Assembly (NCBI RefSeq): GCF_001655615.1
Contig: NZ_CP011567.1
Coordinates: forward strand, 4,969,001-5,033,000
From: Pseudomonas sp. GR 6-02
GTDB lineage: Bacteria; Pseudomonadota; Gammaproteobacteria; Pseudomonadales; Pseudomonadaceae
Direction of reading: 5' to 3'
DNA length: 64,000 nucleotides
The notes under the pieces are model-generated. The model saw nothing but the letters and a program-made list of their open reading frames with translations, made no database searches and had not been told where the DNA came from. A program made the position numbers and the translations under genes. Below, one piece after another: positions 43,899-51,981 of this stretch. Positions within the stretch are counted from its first letter, which is position 1, and each line of letters opens with the position of its first letter.

Positions 43899-43980
43899 TG
43901 CGCAACCGATTGATACGCTGCGAACACCAGCAAAGATGGCCGTTGCGTTTTGCACGCCAGCACTTTTCATGGAGCTCGCC

Positions 43981-44649
43981 TTGAAGAAAATCGTTCTGGT
44001 TGCTTTCGACCAATTCACTGATATCGACCTATTCCTGATGTGGGACATCTTAGGCCGCAACACCGAGGACTGGCACGTCCGAATATTGGGTTCCAGCTCT
44101 ATCGTGAGATCGGCGCACGGCCTGCCTGTTTCGGTGCACGGTCCGCTTTCCGAGGCCAATAGCGCCGACGCGGTATTGTTCGTCAGTGGCAAGGAAGGGA
44201 TACCCGCTGCACTTGCCGCCCCAGATTTCCTGCCGTCGTTTGAACTTGACTCCAGACGCCAGCGAATCGGCTCAATATGCGCCGGAGCTTTCATTCTCGA
44301 ACGGCTTGGGCTGCTCAGCGGCCAAGCAACTACACACCCGGATGCACGATCGAGCTTGCAAGCTCTGGGACTTGAGTCCATGGACCAGCCTCTTGTATGC
44401 CAGGGGAACGTTGCAACCGCTGGCGGATGCCTTTCGGCGCTCTATCTGGTGGGATGGTTGGTTGAATCCTGGTTCGATGTCGACAAACGCCGTGCGACGT
44501 TGCTCCCTGTTCTGCCAGCTGGGCAGCAAGAGCTCTATGATGCCTTGATCGGGTTCAGCATCCGACAAGCACTTACAGGGCGACAAGGAGCGTTATACGA
44601 CAAACCATCGCAACAAGAAACGCGACATGGCATGTCGTCTAATTGGTAG
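43981..44649 (+). CDS. DJ-1/PfpI-family protein
   Basis: The product is 222 aa from TTG 43981, which has GGAG 6 nt upstream and gives MKKIVLVAFDQFTDIDLFLM; ATG 43969 adds four residues but lacks a ribosome-binding site. The nucleophile elbow SICAGAFILERLGLL holds the family cysteine. The arrangement THPDARSSLQALG is typical of the isonitrile-hydratase/ThiJ-like group, but activity cannot be inferred. It is probably repressed by the divergent TetR protein and is followed by a DUF2867 gene 23 bp on. Confidence 0.82.
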   Translation: MKKIVLVAFDQFTDIDLFLMWDILGRNTEDWHVRILGSSSIVRSAHGLPVSVHGPLSEANSADAVLFVSGKEGIPAALAAPDFLPSFELDSRRQRIGSICAGAFILERLGLLSGQATTHPDARSSLQALGLESMDQPLVCQGNVATAGGCLSALYLVGWLVESWFDVDKRRATLLPVLPAGQQELYDALIGFSIRQALTGRQGALYDKPSQQETRHGMSSNW

Positions 44650-44672
44650 TTAGAACTCAGGAGAGATCCCCG

Positions 44673-45203
44673 ATGCCCCGAGAATTTGAGCTCATTATGT
44701 CCGTGCCAGTCCCATCGAGGTCCGGCATCACCCACCTTTACAAGTCAATGAACCTGGCGGACGCTTTTGCGATTCGGCTCCCTGCGGGCACATCCAGCAA
44801 TCCAGATTTGCTAGCTCGATTCATCCTTTCCCACCAGCCATCCTGGATCGGATGGCTCATGAAAGTCCGAGACACTATCGTTGCCTGTTTTGGTCTCAAA
44901 ACCACCAAACATCTGGCATCACTTGCTAATCGGATTGGAATCTTCAAGGTCTACAGCACGAACCAGACTGAAATCGTGTTGGGAGAGGACGACAAACACC
45001 TCGACTTCCGGATATCGATCCTATGTTCTGGAGAGGCAGAGCCAGAAGGCAGTCGCCAACTCGTTTTTTCAACCGTGGTCCAGTGCCACAACCGTCTAGG
45101 CCGGGCCTACATCTTCGTTATTGCCCCATTTCACCGCTTGGTTGTTAAGGCCAGCCTCCTCCGTGCCGCGCGCATCGGTTGGCCTCTGGCTACCTGTCCC
45201 TAA
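44673..45203 (+). CDS. DUF2867-domain protein
   Basis: The product is 176 aa from ATG 44673 (AGGAGAG upstream). Segments YKSMNLADAFAIRLP, DKHLDFRISILC and the closing VIAPFHRLVVKASLLRAA are typical of DUF2867, a SRPBCC-like domain also found after some NAD-dependent epimerases. It shares the TetR-controlled unit with the DJ-1-type gene. Function unknown. Confidence 0.8.
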   Translation: MPREFELIMSVPVPSRSGITHLYKSMNLADAFAIRLPAGTSSNPDLLARFILSHQPSWIGWLMKVRDTIVACFGLKTTKHLASLANRIGIFKVYSTNQTEIVLGEDDKHLDFRISILCSGEAEPEGSRQLVFSTVVQCHNRLGRAYIFVIAPFHRLVVKASLLRAARIGWPLATCP

Positions 45204-45311
45204 GGTCTAACCCGCCCATCGTAAGGCTGTTCTGGCAAGCCTGGCCAAGGCTCTCATGTCAAACGTCAGGCCTCTATACCTCTAAAGATTCCAAACGCAG
45301 CAAGTGCCTTT

Positions 45312-45344
45312 CAAAGCCCCGGCTTTTCATCAACCACGGGGCTT
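45312..45344. terminator. Hairpin after the DUF2867 gene
   Basis: AAAGCCCCG and CGGGGCTTT form a 9-bp stem around a 15-nt loop, about 110 bp after the DUF2867 stop. It is a possible transcript end. Confidence 0.5.
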
Positions 45345-45411
45345 TCAAACAGAATTTTCATGACACCCGTGCGGTCTGAAAATCAGGCGCATCCCTGTAA
45401 GGAGCACGGCA

Positions 45412-45819
45412 ATGAAATTCGCGAAAATCGCACAGAAACTCTCCCTATGGGCGGGCCAACCCCGGACATTTATGGGGGCGATCATTCTGATTGTCCTTTG
45501 GGGCATGAGTGGGCCGATTTTTCATTTCAACGATACCTGGCAACTGATCATCAACACCTCGACCACGATCATCACCTTCCTGATGGTGTTCCTGATCCAG
45601 AACACCCAGAACCGTGACACGGACATTTTGCACTTGAAGATCGATGAGTTATTGCGGGTGACCAAGGACGCGCAGAACGCGATGCTGGGGCTCGAGTCCC
45701 TGGACCTCAAACAGCTGGAAGCGTTGAGAAAGAAATATCGCACCCTCGGCGAGGGGGAAACGATTTCCCTGGACGGCACGGTCGTCGAGGAAACCAAGAA
45801 GGATTCGAATCAGGATTGA
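45412..45819 (+). CDS. Low-affinity iron permease family protein
   Basis: The product is 135 aa from ATG 45412 (AAGGAG upstream). Two transmembrane helices (about 22-36 and 43-62) contain IILIVLWGMSGPIFHFNDTW and TFLMVFLIQNTQNRD, the signature of the low-affinity Fe/Cu permease family. A charged C-terminal tail follows. Transport has been shown for yeast Fet4-like proteins; the bacterial role is less certain. Confidence 0.84.
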   Translation: MKFAKIAQKLSLWAGQPRTFMGAIILIVLWGMSGPIFHFNDTWQLIINTSTTIITFLMVFLIQNTQNRDTDILHLKIDELLRVTKDAQNAMLGLESLDLKQLEALRKKYRTLGEGETISLDGTVVEETKKDSNQD

Positions 45820-45827
45820 TCCCGGCA

Positions 45828-45849
45828 GCGGGTGACCGACGTCACCCGC
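45828..45849. terminator. Hairpin between convergent genes
   Basis: GCGGGTGAC-CGAC-GTCACCCGC is a perfect 9-bp stem lying between the permease stop and the DUF4142 stop. It can end both transcripts, although there is no long T-run. Confidence 0.65.
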
Positions 45850-45861
45850 GCAACAGACTGA

Positions 45862-46365
45862 CTAACGACTGGCTTGCAGCGCCCTGGCCATTTGCAGATG
45901 GTTTTGCAGCTTGGGTAGGGTTTCTTCGGCGAACGCTTTGATTTGCGGCACGTCCGTGGTCTGCGCTTGTTGTTGAAGTTGCTCGATGGTTTCCTGGGTG
46001 GTTTTTACCTGACTGTCGACGTACGCCTGATCGAAAGAGGTATCGTCCTTAATCTCCGGTATCAAGGCTTTGGCCTTGTCGACCACCTCTTCGCGTGGTG
46101 CGACCGGTAAATCGAGTTGCTTGGCAATTTTCGCCAGATGCTGGTTGGCGGTGGTGCGATCGTTGATCACCACGATGGTGTAATCCTTGACCTCTTTGGA
46201 TGCGGTTTTCTGGTGCGCCAGGCGGCTGGCTTCGATGTCGGCCATGCCTTGGGCCGACACCTCATTGACGAATTCGGCGGGAGACTGGGCAAAGGCACTG
46301 CTGGCGCACAGGCCCAGTAACGTGGCAAAACCGGCATTGCGTAAACGGGTGGCCATCCGGCTCAT
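45862..46365 (-). CDS. DUF4142-domain exported protein
   Basis: The product is 167 aa from ATG 46365, 9 nt after AAGGAGG. A signal peptide ends near residue 26 (AFA before QSPAE). The helical DUF4142 domain (about 30-165) opens with FVNEVSAQGMADIEASRLA and resembles ferritin-like predicted outer-membrane proteins. The metal ligands expected of real ferritins were not identified. Role unknown, often stress-linked. Confidence 0.85.
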   Translation of the reverse strand: MSRMATRLRNAGFATLLGLCASSAFAQSPAEFVNEVSAQGMADIEASRLAHQKTASKEVKDYTIVVINDRTTANQHLAKIAKQLDLPVAPREEVVDKAKALIPEIKDDTSFDQAYVDSQVKTTQETIEQLQQQAQTTDVPQIKAFAEETLPKLQNHLQMARALQASR

Positions 46366-46439
46366 GGTCGCGCCCTCCTTCCTGAAAATTCAAACGGGAG
46401 CTTGCGCCCCCGTCCATTAAACAAAACTACCTTCACCTA

Positions 46440-46595
46440 TTACGGAGTTTTCTGACCGCCTTTGCGGCCCATGCCGCCTTTGGCAGGGTCTTTATCAACA
46501 GTCGTCGTGGTAGTTTTCCCACCTTTGCGACCGGCTTCAGACGCCTTCGTTCGATCGATGGCGCTACCCGGGGTCGGATGTTTTGAAGTAGGCAT
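46440..46595 (-). CDS. YciG-type general stress protein (KGG repeats)
   Basis: The product is 51 aa from ATG 46595 (MPTSKHPTPGSAIDRTKASE). It contains the GRKGG motif twice (AGRKGGKTT and MGRKGGQKTP), the hallmark of the short, hydrophilic KGG/YciG stress family. Such proteins are induced in stationary phase; their mechanism is unknown. Confidence 0.75.
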   Translation of the reverse strand: MPTSKHPTPGSAIDRTKASEAGRKGGKTTTTTVDKDPAKGGMGRKGGQKTP

Positions 46596-46711
46596 GGTTC
46601 TCATCCTCTTGGTGATGATCACAGCGAGCAGACGCCCGCATAGGATATGAATTTCCATGCCTGAAAAGGTTTAGAAAACCTGGCAGCATCGCGACGAACG
46701 GTGACGGATTT

Positions 46712-48061
46712 TCAGACCCCGAGACGTGAATGGTGCTGGCGCTTGGCGGCGTACATTGCCTCATCGGCATGCCTGAACAGCTGCTTTTCTTCGGTGCCAT
46801 GTTCGGGGTATCGCGCGACGCCGATGCTCGGCTGGATCGTCAGGTTGTGCCCGTCCAGACGCAGGGGCTGAACCAGCACCTGGCGGATTTTCCCCGCCAC
46901 ATTCTCGGCATCTTCGGCGGCGTGGATGTTGTGCAACAACACGACAAATTCATCACCACCAATGCGCGCCACCGTGTCGGTTTCGCGCACGCAGCCCTTG
47001 AGCCGATTGGCGACCGCTTGCAGCAACATGTCGCCGACCGCATGACCGAGGGTGTCGTTGACTTGCTTGAAGCGGTCAAGGTCGACATAGAGCAACGCCA
47101 TTCGACCGGAGTCTGCCCGGGCCAGCGCCAGCGAAGCTTTCAGGCGTTCGCGCAGCAATTCGCGATTGGGCAGCTGAGTCAGTTGATCGTACTGGGCCAT
47201 GCGCTGGAGCCGGGCGTGCAATTGCTTACGCTCGATCGCGGTCGCGACCTGAGCGCAAACATACTGCAGCAACTCCTTGTCTTGCTCGGTGTAGCGCTCG
47301 CCGCCCGGCACGCTTTTGACGATCAGAGCGCCGATGGTGCCGTTTTGCGAACTCAACGGCACGCCCAGCCAGCAGGGTGAGTCCTGGCCCTTGACCAATG
47401 CCGCAAACCCTTCCGGCAGATTGTCCTGATCCGGGGTCAGCAGAATCGGCAAGCCACTGCGAATCACTTCTGCGCACAAACGCCCGGTAACAGTCCCGGG
47501 ATCCTCGGGTTGCAGCTCATGGTCGTCGACGTGATAGGGGAAATTCAGCCGCGCGCAGTGCTCGTCATACAGTGCCACGGAGAAATTCAACGCCGGCAGC
47601 CATTCGCCGATGATCGAATGGATGCGTTTGAACAGCGCCAGCAAATCTTCCGCCGCATGGGCCGCTTCGGAGATCGCATACAGCGCCGCTTGTCGGGACT
47701 CGGCCTGTTTGCGCTCGGTGATGTCGCGCGCCACGGCGATACGCAACTGATCGACCTCCGACCAACGTGCCGACCAGAGAATGTGCACCACCCGGCCGTC
47801 CTTGCGCAGGTAACGATTTTCAAAGTTGAGCTTGGGTTCGCCCTCCATGATCTCGCGCGCGGCGTCGAGGGTACGCTGTCGGTCGGCAGGGTGAACCAGG
47901 TCGATCATCGACTGGCCGATCAGCTCGTCGGGGGTGTAACCGAAAATGCGCTCGCAGGCCGCGCTGACAAATACGAAGCGACCTTGTTTGTCCACCGCAC
48001 AGACGGCGTCCAGCAAGAGATCGATGTAACTCGCCATTGGCGCGGAATTTCTGGTTTCCAT
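46712..48061 (-). CDS. Diguanylate cyclase with PAS and GAF domains
   Basis: The product is 449 aa from ATG 48061. A PAS domain (about 12-118, ending DITERKQAE) is followed by a GAF domain (about 130-278) and a GGDEF domain (about 285-449). The active site GGDEF is intact at 368-372. The inhibitory I-site RETD lies at 359-362, exactly five residues upstream. It therefore probably makes c-di-GMP with product inhibition. There is no EAL domain or transmembrane segment, so it is cytoplasmic. Confidence 0.92.
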   Translation of the reverse strand: METRNSAPMASYIDLLLDAVCAVDKQGRFVFVSAACERIFGYTPDELIGQSMIDLVHPADRQRTLDAAREIMEGEPKLNFENRYLRKDGRVVHILWSARWSEVDQLRIAVARDITERKQAESRQAALYAISEAAHAAEDLLALFKRIHSIIGEWLPALNFSVALYDEHCARLNFPYHVDDHELQPEDPGTVTGRLCAEVIRSGLPILLTPDQDNLPEGFAALVKGQDSPCWLGVPLSSQNGTIGALIVKSVPGGERYTEQDKELLQYVCAQVATAIERKQLHARLQRMAQYDQLTQLPNRELLRERLKASLALARADSGRMALLYVDLDRFKQVNDTLGHAVGDMLLQAVANRLKGCVRETDTVARIGGDEFVVLLHNIHAAEDAENVAGKIRQVLVQPLRLDGHNLTIQPSIGVARYPEHGTEEKQLFRHADEAMYAAKRQHHSRLGV

Positions 48062-48164
48062 GATGCAGAGAGCATGTCCGGACAATGCAACATTGAACAA
48101 CCCTCCCTGACCGGTCATACGCCCGAGCGATGACTGTGCAGCCGACGCTTCCCTGCGTTCAGCC

Positions 48165-48371
48165 TCAAGCCTTGTTCGTCACCAGCCCCGGCAGCGCATG
48201 CACCAGGGCATTGATGGCGAAACCGATGAACATGACCCCGCACAAGCGGGTAATCGCCAGTTCATGACGCTGATACAACGTGCGCACCTGACGCGCACCG
48301 ACGATGCCAATGAGAATAGCGTAGGCCAAAAGGCCACCAATGAAGCTCAAGATGATCAACCAGGGCAACAT
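48165..48371 (-). pseudogene. Possible C-terminal remnant of a LysE/RhtB-like transporter
   Basis: A 68-aa product from ATG 48371 (MLPWLIILSFIGGLLAYAIL) with two hydrophobic helices and RHELAITRLCGVMFIGFAIN resembles the last two helices of LysE/RhtB-type exporters. The N-terminal three-quarters of such a protein are missing; fosA ends immediately upstream in the same frame, separated only by its stop codon and about 22 codons. It may be a decayed gene or a real small membrane protein. Confidence 0.5.
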
Positions 48372-48440
48372 GGACCAATGCAGCAACTCTGCACGGCTGG
48401 ACAAGGGGCGCAATTCTATCTCAGGACGCCGAACATCGAC

Positions 48441-48857
48441 TCACTGATCGTCGAAGAACTTCATCCCCGCATAGGGTCGCTGCCGACAAGCCGCCAGCCG
48501 CGACGCCAGAGACCCGACATGCGCCTCGAGCTTGTGCCCGTCCGGGTCGAGAAAATAGAACGACGCACCTTCGCTGCGGTTATCCCGCCATTCCCGCACG
48601 TTGGCGGATCGCAGACGTTCGACGAACGGCAGGAAGTCCACAGCTTCGAGGCTGAAGGCGTAATGGGTGTAGTCGGCGGCCGGCGCACAGGCACGCAGTG
48701 GATCGAGAGAAAGACACAGCCACAGACCGGGTAGCGAGAGATAGGCACCGGTGTCCCAAGTGGCTGAAAGCTGAAGTTGCAGCAGATCGCGATAGAACCC
48801 CACGCTGCGGTTCAGGTCAGTGACGGCGAGGGTCAGGTGGTTGAGGCCGGTTAGCAT
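48441..48857 (-). CDS. fosA: FosA fosfomycin glutathione transferase
   Basis: The product is 138 aa from ATG 48857 ([20 protein letters not shown]). It is a glyoxalase/vicinal-oxygen-chelate fold with metal ligands at His7, His65 and Glu111, catalytic Thr9, and the conserved [20 protein letters not shown] and [13 protein letters not shown] segments of FosA. It opens the epoxide of fosfomycin with glutathione and Mn2+, inactivating the drug. Chromosomal fosA is common in Pseudomonas. Confidence 0.92.
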   Translation of the reverse strand: MLTGLNHLTLAVTDLNRSVGFYRDLLQLQLSATWDTGAYLSLPGLWLCLSLDPLRACAPAADYTHYAFSLEAVDFLPFVERLRSANVREWRDNRSEGASFYFLDPDGHKLEAHVGSLASRLAACRQRPYAGMKFFDDQ

Positions 48858-48981
48858 GGGTTTGGTACTCGATAAGTGCTTCTGCAACGATGCCTGCTCA
48901 GAGTGAGCCTGACGCGGCTTTTGACCGCTCAATCAATTGTTACGACAGACGAACGGGCTGGTCTCTACCCTCTTATTACGT

Positions 48982-49010
48982 TGTAGTATGTTGTATTACA
49001 AACCACTACA
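48982..49010. promoter_or_regulatory. Nested palindromes, candidate toxin-antitoxin operator
   Basis: A central palindrome TTGTATTACAA (48991-49001) is flanked by the inverted hexamers TGTAGT (48982-48987) and ACTACA (49005-49010). It lies just before the antitoxin gene, where RHH antitoxins usually autorepress. Confidence 0.65.
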
Positions 49011-49021
49011 TCGAGATTGTC

Positions 49022-49261
49022 ATGTCCATCATGTCGCTGCGTTTGCCAGACGAAATCGCCGATACCCTAGCCCATCTTGCCAAAGCGACAGGCCGCAGTA
49101 AGTCATTTCTGGCCGTGGATGCGCTGCGTGAATATCTGGCACGGGAAGCCTGGCAAATCGAAGAGATTCAGAAAGCTCTGAAAGAAGCCGACGCGGGTGA
49201 CTTCGCAACGCCAGAGGAAGTGAAAGCAATCGCCGACAAGTGGACAACCAATGCGCGTTGA
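49022..49261 (+). CDS. RHH-type antitoxin
   Basis: The product is 79 aa from ATG 49022 (a second ATG is at 49031). The N-terminal SLRLPDEIADTLAHLAKATG is a ribbon-helix-helix DNA-binding fold; the C-terminal part is acidic (KEADAGDFATPEEVKAIADK) and would wrap the toxin. It overlaps the toxin gene by 11 bp. Confidence 0.88.
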   Translation: MSIMSLRLPDEIADTLAHLAKATGRSKSFLAVDALREYLAREAWQIEEIQKALKEADAGDFATPEEVKAIADKWTTNAR

Positions 49262-49535
49262 GTGGTTGCGTACCGCATTAAAGAATCTGGATGACGAAGC
49301 CGCCTACATAGCAATGGAAAATCCAAAAGCCGCAGCAGACTTCGTCAAGGCCATTCTCACCACCGTCGATCACCTTGCTCGCTTCCCGGCTACAGGCCGC
49401 GAAGGCCGACTACCTGGCACTCGGGAATGGGTCTTGCCAGACCGGCCCTATCTGATTCCCTATCGAGTTCGCCAAGGGCGTTTACAGGTACTACGAGTCT
49501 TCCATACACGACGTCTTCCACCCACTACGTTGTAG
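49251..49535 (+). CDS. ParE/RelE-family toxin
   Basis: The product is 94 aa (MRVEWLRTALKNLDDEAAYI). The core has helix-rich N-terminal half and closing LIPYRVRQGRLQVLRVFHTR, the RelE/ParE fold signature. Sequence alone does not separate a gyrase poison (ParE) from an mRNA interferase (RelE); pairing with an RHH antitoxin favours ParE. Its stop codon falls within a 10-bp sequence also present upstream of the antitoxin. Confidence 0.88.
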   Translation: MRVEWLRTALKNLDDEAAYIAMENPKAAADFVKAILTTVDHLARFPATGREGRLPGTREWVLPDRPYLIPYRVRQGRLQVLRVFHTRRLPPTTL

Positions 49536-49632
49536 CACTGGGTGGAACATCAACCGAGCCCTATCCCCTACTCAAACCGTTCACACCTGATTCCCAGCAG
49601 TTCGTTTGCTCGTGAAAGCCCACACAATCGAC

Positions 49633-50964
49633 TTAGTATTTGTCGAGCGTGCGCAGCTTCTGCGGCAACCCCCACAGCAACAACGCAGCGGCGATCAGCG
49701 CGGCGACACCGATGACGTACAGCGCCGGGGTGGTGCTGCCGGTCAGGTCTTTGATCCGCCCGACCATGACCGGGCTGACGATCCCACCGAACTGGCCAAG
49801 GGTATTGATCACCGCGATCCCGCCAGCGGCGCCTGCCCCGGCACCGGCCAGGAGTTTCGGTGGCAGGGTCCAGAAGCTCGGGATGGACGCGATGATCCCC
49901 GCACCGAGCAAGCCCAGGGCAACAATCAGGAAAGTCGTGTGGTTGGCGAAAATTCCTGCGCAGAAGAAACCCACCGCGCCTGCCGCCACCAGACCTGCGA
50001 CAAACTTGCGCCGCTCACCGGTGGCGTCTGATAACCGCCCGATCACCACCATGCTGATGGCGCCGCAGATGTAGGGAATGGCGGTCAGCAAGCCGATCAT
50101 CACCGGGCTCTCGGTGCCGGCACTGCGGATCAGTTGCGGCGCCCAGAAATTCAAGCCGTAAGACGCCACCTGAATCAGAAAGTAGATCAGCCCCAGCATC
50201 AGGAAACCCGGAATCCGGAGTGCGGCAAGCAAGGAGCCGCCGCTCTTGTGGGGTTCGTGGTGCGCGATACGGCTGGCGAGCAGTGTCTTCTCCGAAGGGC
50301 TCAACCAATGGGCATCTTCGATGCGGTCCTTGAGCACGGTCAGCACCAACAAACCAAGGCCGATGCAAGGAACGCCACCGAGCAGAAACAGCCAATGCCA
50401 GCCGCGCATATCGAGGAAGCCATCAAGGTGTTGCAGCACCAACCCGGAGAACGGTGCGCCAACCAGCCCGGCAAACGCCGACGCGAGAAACAGCATCGAG
50501 GTGATGCGCCCGCGATAGTGCTGCGGGAACCACAACGTCAGGTAATACAGCACGCCCGGCGCAAAACCCGCCTCCATCGCACCGATCACGAAACGCAGGG
50601 CGTAGAACTGCCATTCGCTATTGACGAAGACCATGGCCGCCGTCGCGAGCCCCCACGACATCATGATCCGGGCGATCCAGCGCCGGGCACCCACCTTGTA
50701 AAGCATCATGTTGCTCGGCACTTCAAAGATCACATAACCGACTACAAACAGCCCGGCGCCGAGGCCGTAAGCGGTATCGCTCAGGCTCAGGTCGGCCTGC
50801 AACTGGAATTTGGCGAAGCTGATGTTGATGCGGTCGAAAAACGCGAACAGGTAGCAGACCATGATCAGCGGCATCAGTCGCCAGGCGACTTTGCGGACCA
50901 GGGCTTTTTCGGCGTCGTGACTAACGGACGGGCTCACGCCCGCCTCCAGAACATTGAGGCTCAT
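49633..50964 (-). CDS. MFS transporter, anion:cation symporter family
   Basis: The product is 443 aa with 12 predicted helices. The N-terminal RLMPLIMVCYLFAFFDRINI and SLSDTAYGLGAGLFVVGYVI segments are typical of the ACS group (tartrate, phthalate, glucarate porters). It is the last gene of a unit with a HMG-CoA-lyase-type gene and a CaiB-type CoA transferase, so it probably imports the carboxylic acid those enzymes degrade. Confidence 0.9.
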   Translation of the reverse strand: MSLNVLEAGVSPSVSHDAEKALVRKVAWRLMPLIMVCYLFAFFDRINISFAKFQLQADLSLSDTAYGLGAGLFVVGYVIFEVPSNMMLYKVGARRWIARIMMSWGLATAAMVFVNSEWQFYALRFVIGAMEAGFAPGVLYYLTLWFPQHYRGRITSMLFLASAFAGLVGAPFSGLVLQHLDGFLDMRGWHWLFLLGGVPCIGLGLLVLTVLKDRIEDAHWLSPSEKTLLASRIAHHEPHKSGGSLLAALRIPGFLMLGLIYFLIQVASYGLNFWAPQLIRSAGTESPVMIGLLTAIPYICGAISMVVIGRLSDATGERRKFVAGLVAAGAVGFFCAGIFANHTTFLIVALGLLGAGIIASIPSFWTLPPKLLAGAGAGAAGGIAVINTLGQFGGIVSPVMVGRIKDLTGSTTPALYVIGVAALIAAALLLWGLPQKLRTLDKY

Positions 50965-51054
50965 CGTGGTTTCTCCAGGCAGACGTCCCGTGGGCGTCCG
51001 ATTGTTTTTGTTGTCTGGTTCGTTGCGGCTTTTTTAGGAGTTTGTTCGGTGGGT

Positions 51055-51981
51055 TCAGGACGGTGTCGGGTGCAGGTCGCAGTTACGTCCGGCCTTGGCG
51101 AGCTGCCCGGGCACTTCATGGCCCAGCAATGCGGGTAAGCCTCGCGACAATCGCAGCAACAACGGCAAGTCGATGCCGGTGTGAATGCCGACTTCATCGC
51201 ACAGATTGACCAAATCTTCGGTGCAGATATTGCCCGAGGCACCCGGTGCAAACGGGCAACCGCCAAGACCACCGAGGGCTGCGTCAAAGCGCCGGGCTCC
51301 GGCCTCGTAAGCTGCCAATACGTTGCACAGACCGAGGCCGCGCGTGTTGTGGAAATGCAGGGTCAGATCAGCCGGTGAAACCCGTTGCAACACCCGTCGC
51401 ACCACACGGTCGACCTGGCGTGGATTGGCCATGCCGGTGGTGTCGGCCAGGGTAATGCCCGTAATGCCGAGCTCCTGATAAGCCTCAACAATTTGCAGCA
51501 CGCGGTCCTCATCGATCTTGCCTTCGAACGGGCAACCGAAAGTCGTGGCGATGCTGCCGTTGAGCCGCACCGGCGTGCCGCGAACGAACTCGACGATCTC
51601 GCCGAACGCAGCCAATGACGCCTCGCAGCGCATCCGCATGTTCGCCAGGTTGTGGGTCTGGCTGGCGGACATCACCAGGTTCAGCTCGTCGGCCCCCGAG
51701 TCCAGTGCTCGTTGTGCGCCTTTGAGGTTAGGGATCAACGCGACATAGATCACGCCCGGCTGTCGGGCGATGCCCTTGAACACTGGCTCGCCATCGCGCA
51801 GCGCCGGAATCGCCTTGGGCGACACGAACGAACCGGCTTCGATGCGGCTGAAACCCGCCAGCGACAACTGATCGATCAACGCAATCTTGTCGGCGGTTTC
51901 GACCCAGGTAGGCTCGATCTGCAAGCCGTCACGCGGGGAAACCTCCTGAACGATCAGGGTCTGGGAATAATCAGTGATCAT
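51055..51981 (-). CDS. HMG-CoA lyase-family enzyme
   Basis: The product is 308 aa, a HMGL-like TIM barrel. Active-site features of true HMG-CoA lyases are all visible: VSPRDGLQ (Arg17, Asp18), the LHFHNT histidines (209 and 211) and the cysteine loop GGCPFAPGASGN (Cys242). It would cleave 3-hydroxy-3-methylglutaryl-CoA or a similar acyl-CoA to acetyl-CoA plus a ketoacid. It overlaps the CoA transferase gene by 4 bp (ATGA). Confidence 0.9.
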   Translation of the reverse strand: MITDYSQTLIVQEVSPRDGLQIEPTWVETADKIALIDQLSLAGFSRIEAGSFVSPKAIPALRDGEPVFKGIARQPGVIYVALIPNLKGAQRALDSGADELNLVMSASQTHNLANMRMRCEASLAAFGEIVEFVRGTPVRLNGSIATTFGCPFEGKIDEDRVLQIVEAYQELGITGITLADTTGMANPRQVDRVVRRVLQRVSPADLTLHFHNTRGLGLCNVLAAYEAGARRFDAALGGLGGCPFAPGASGNICTEDLVNLCDEVGIHTGIDLPLLLRLSRGLPALLGHEVPGQLAKAGRNCDLHPTPS

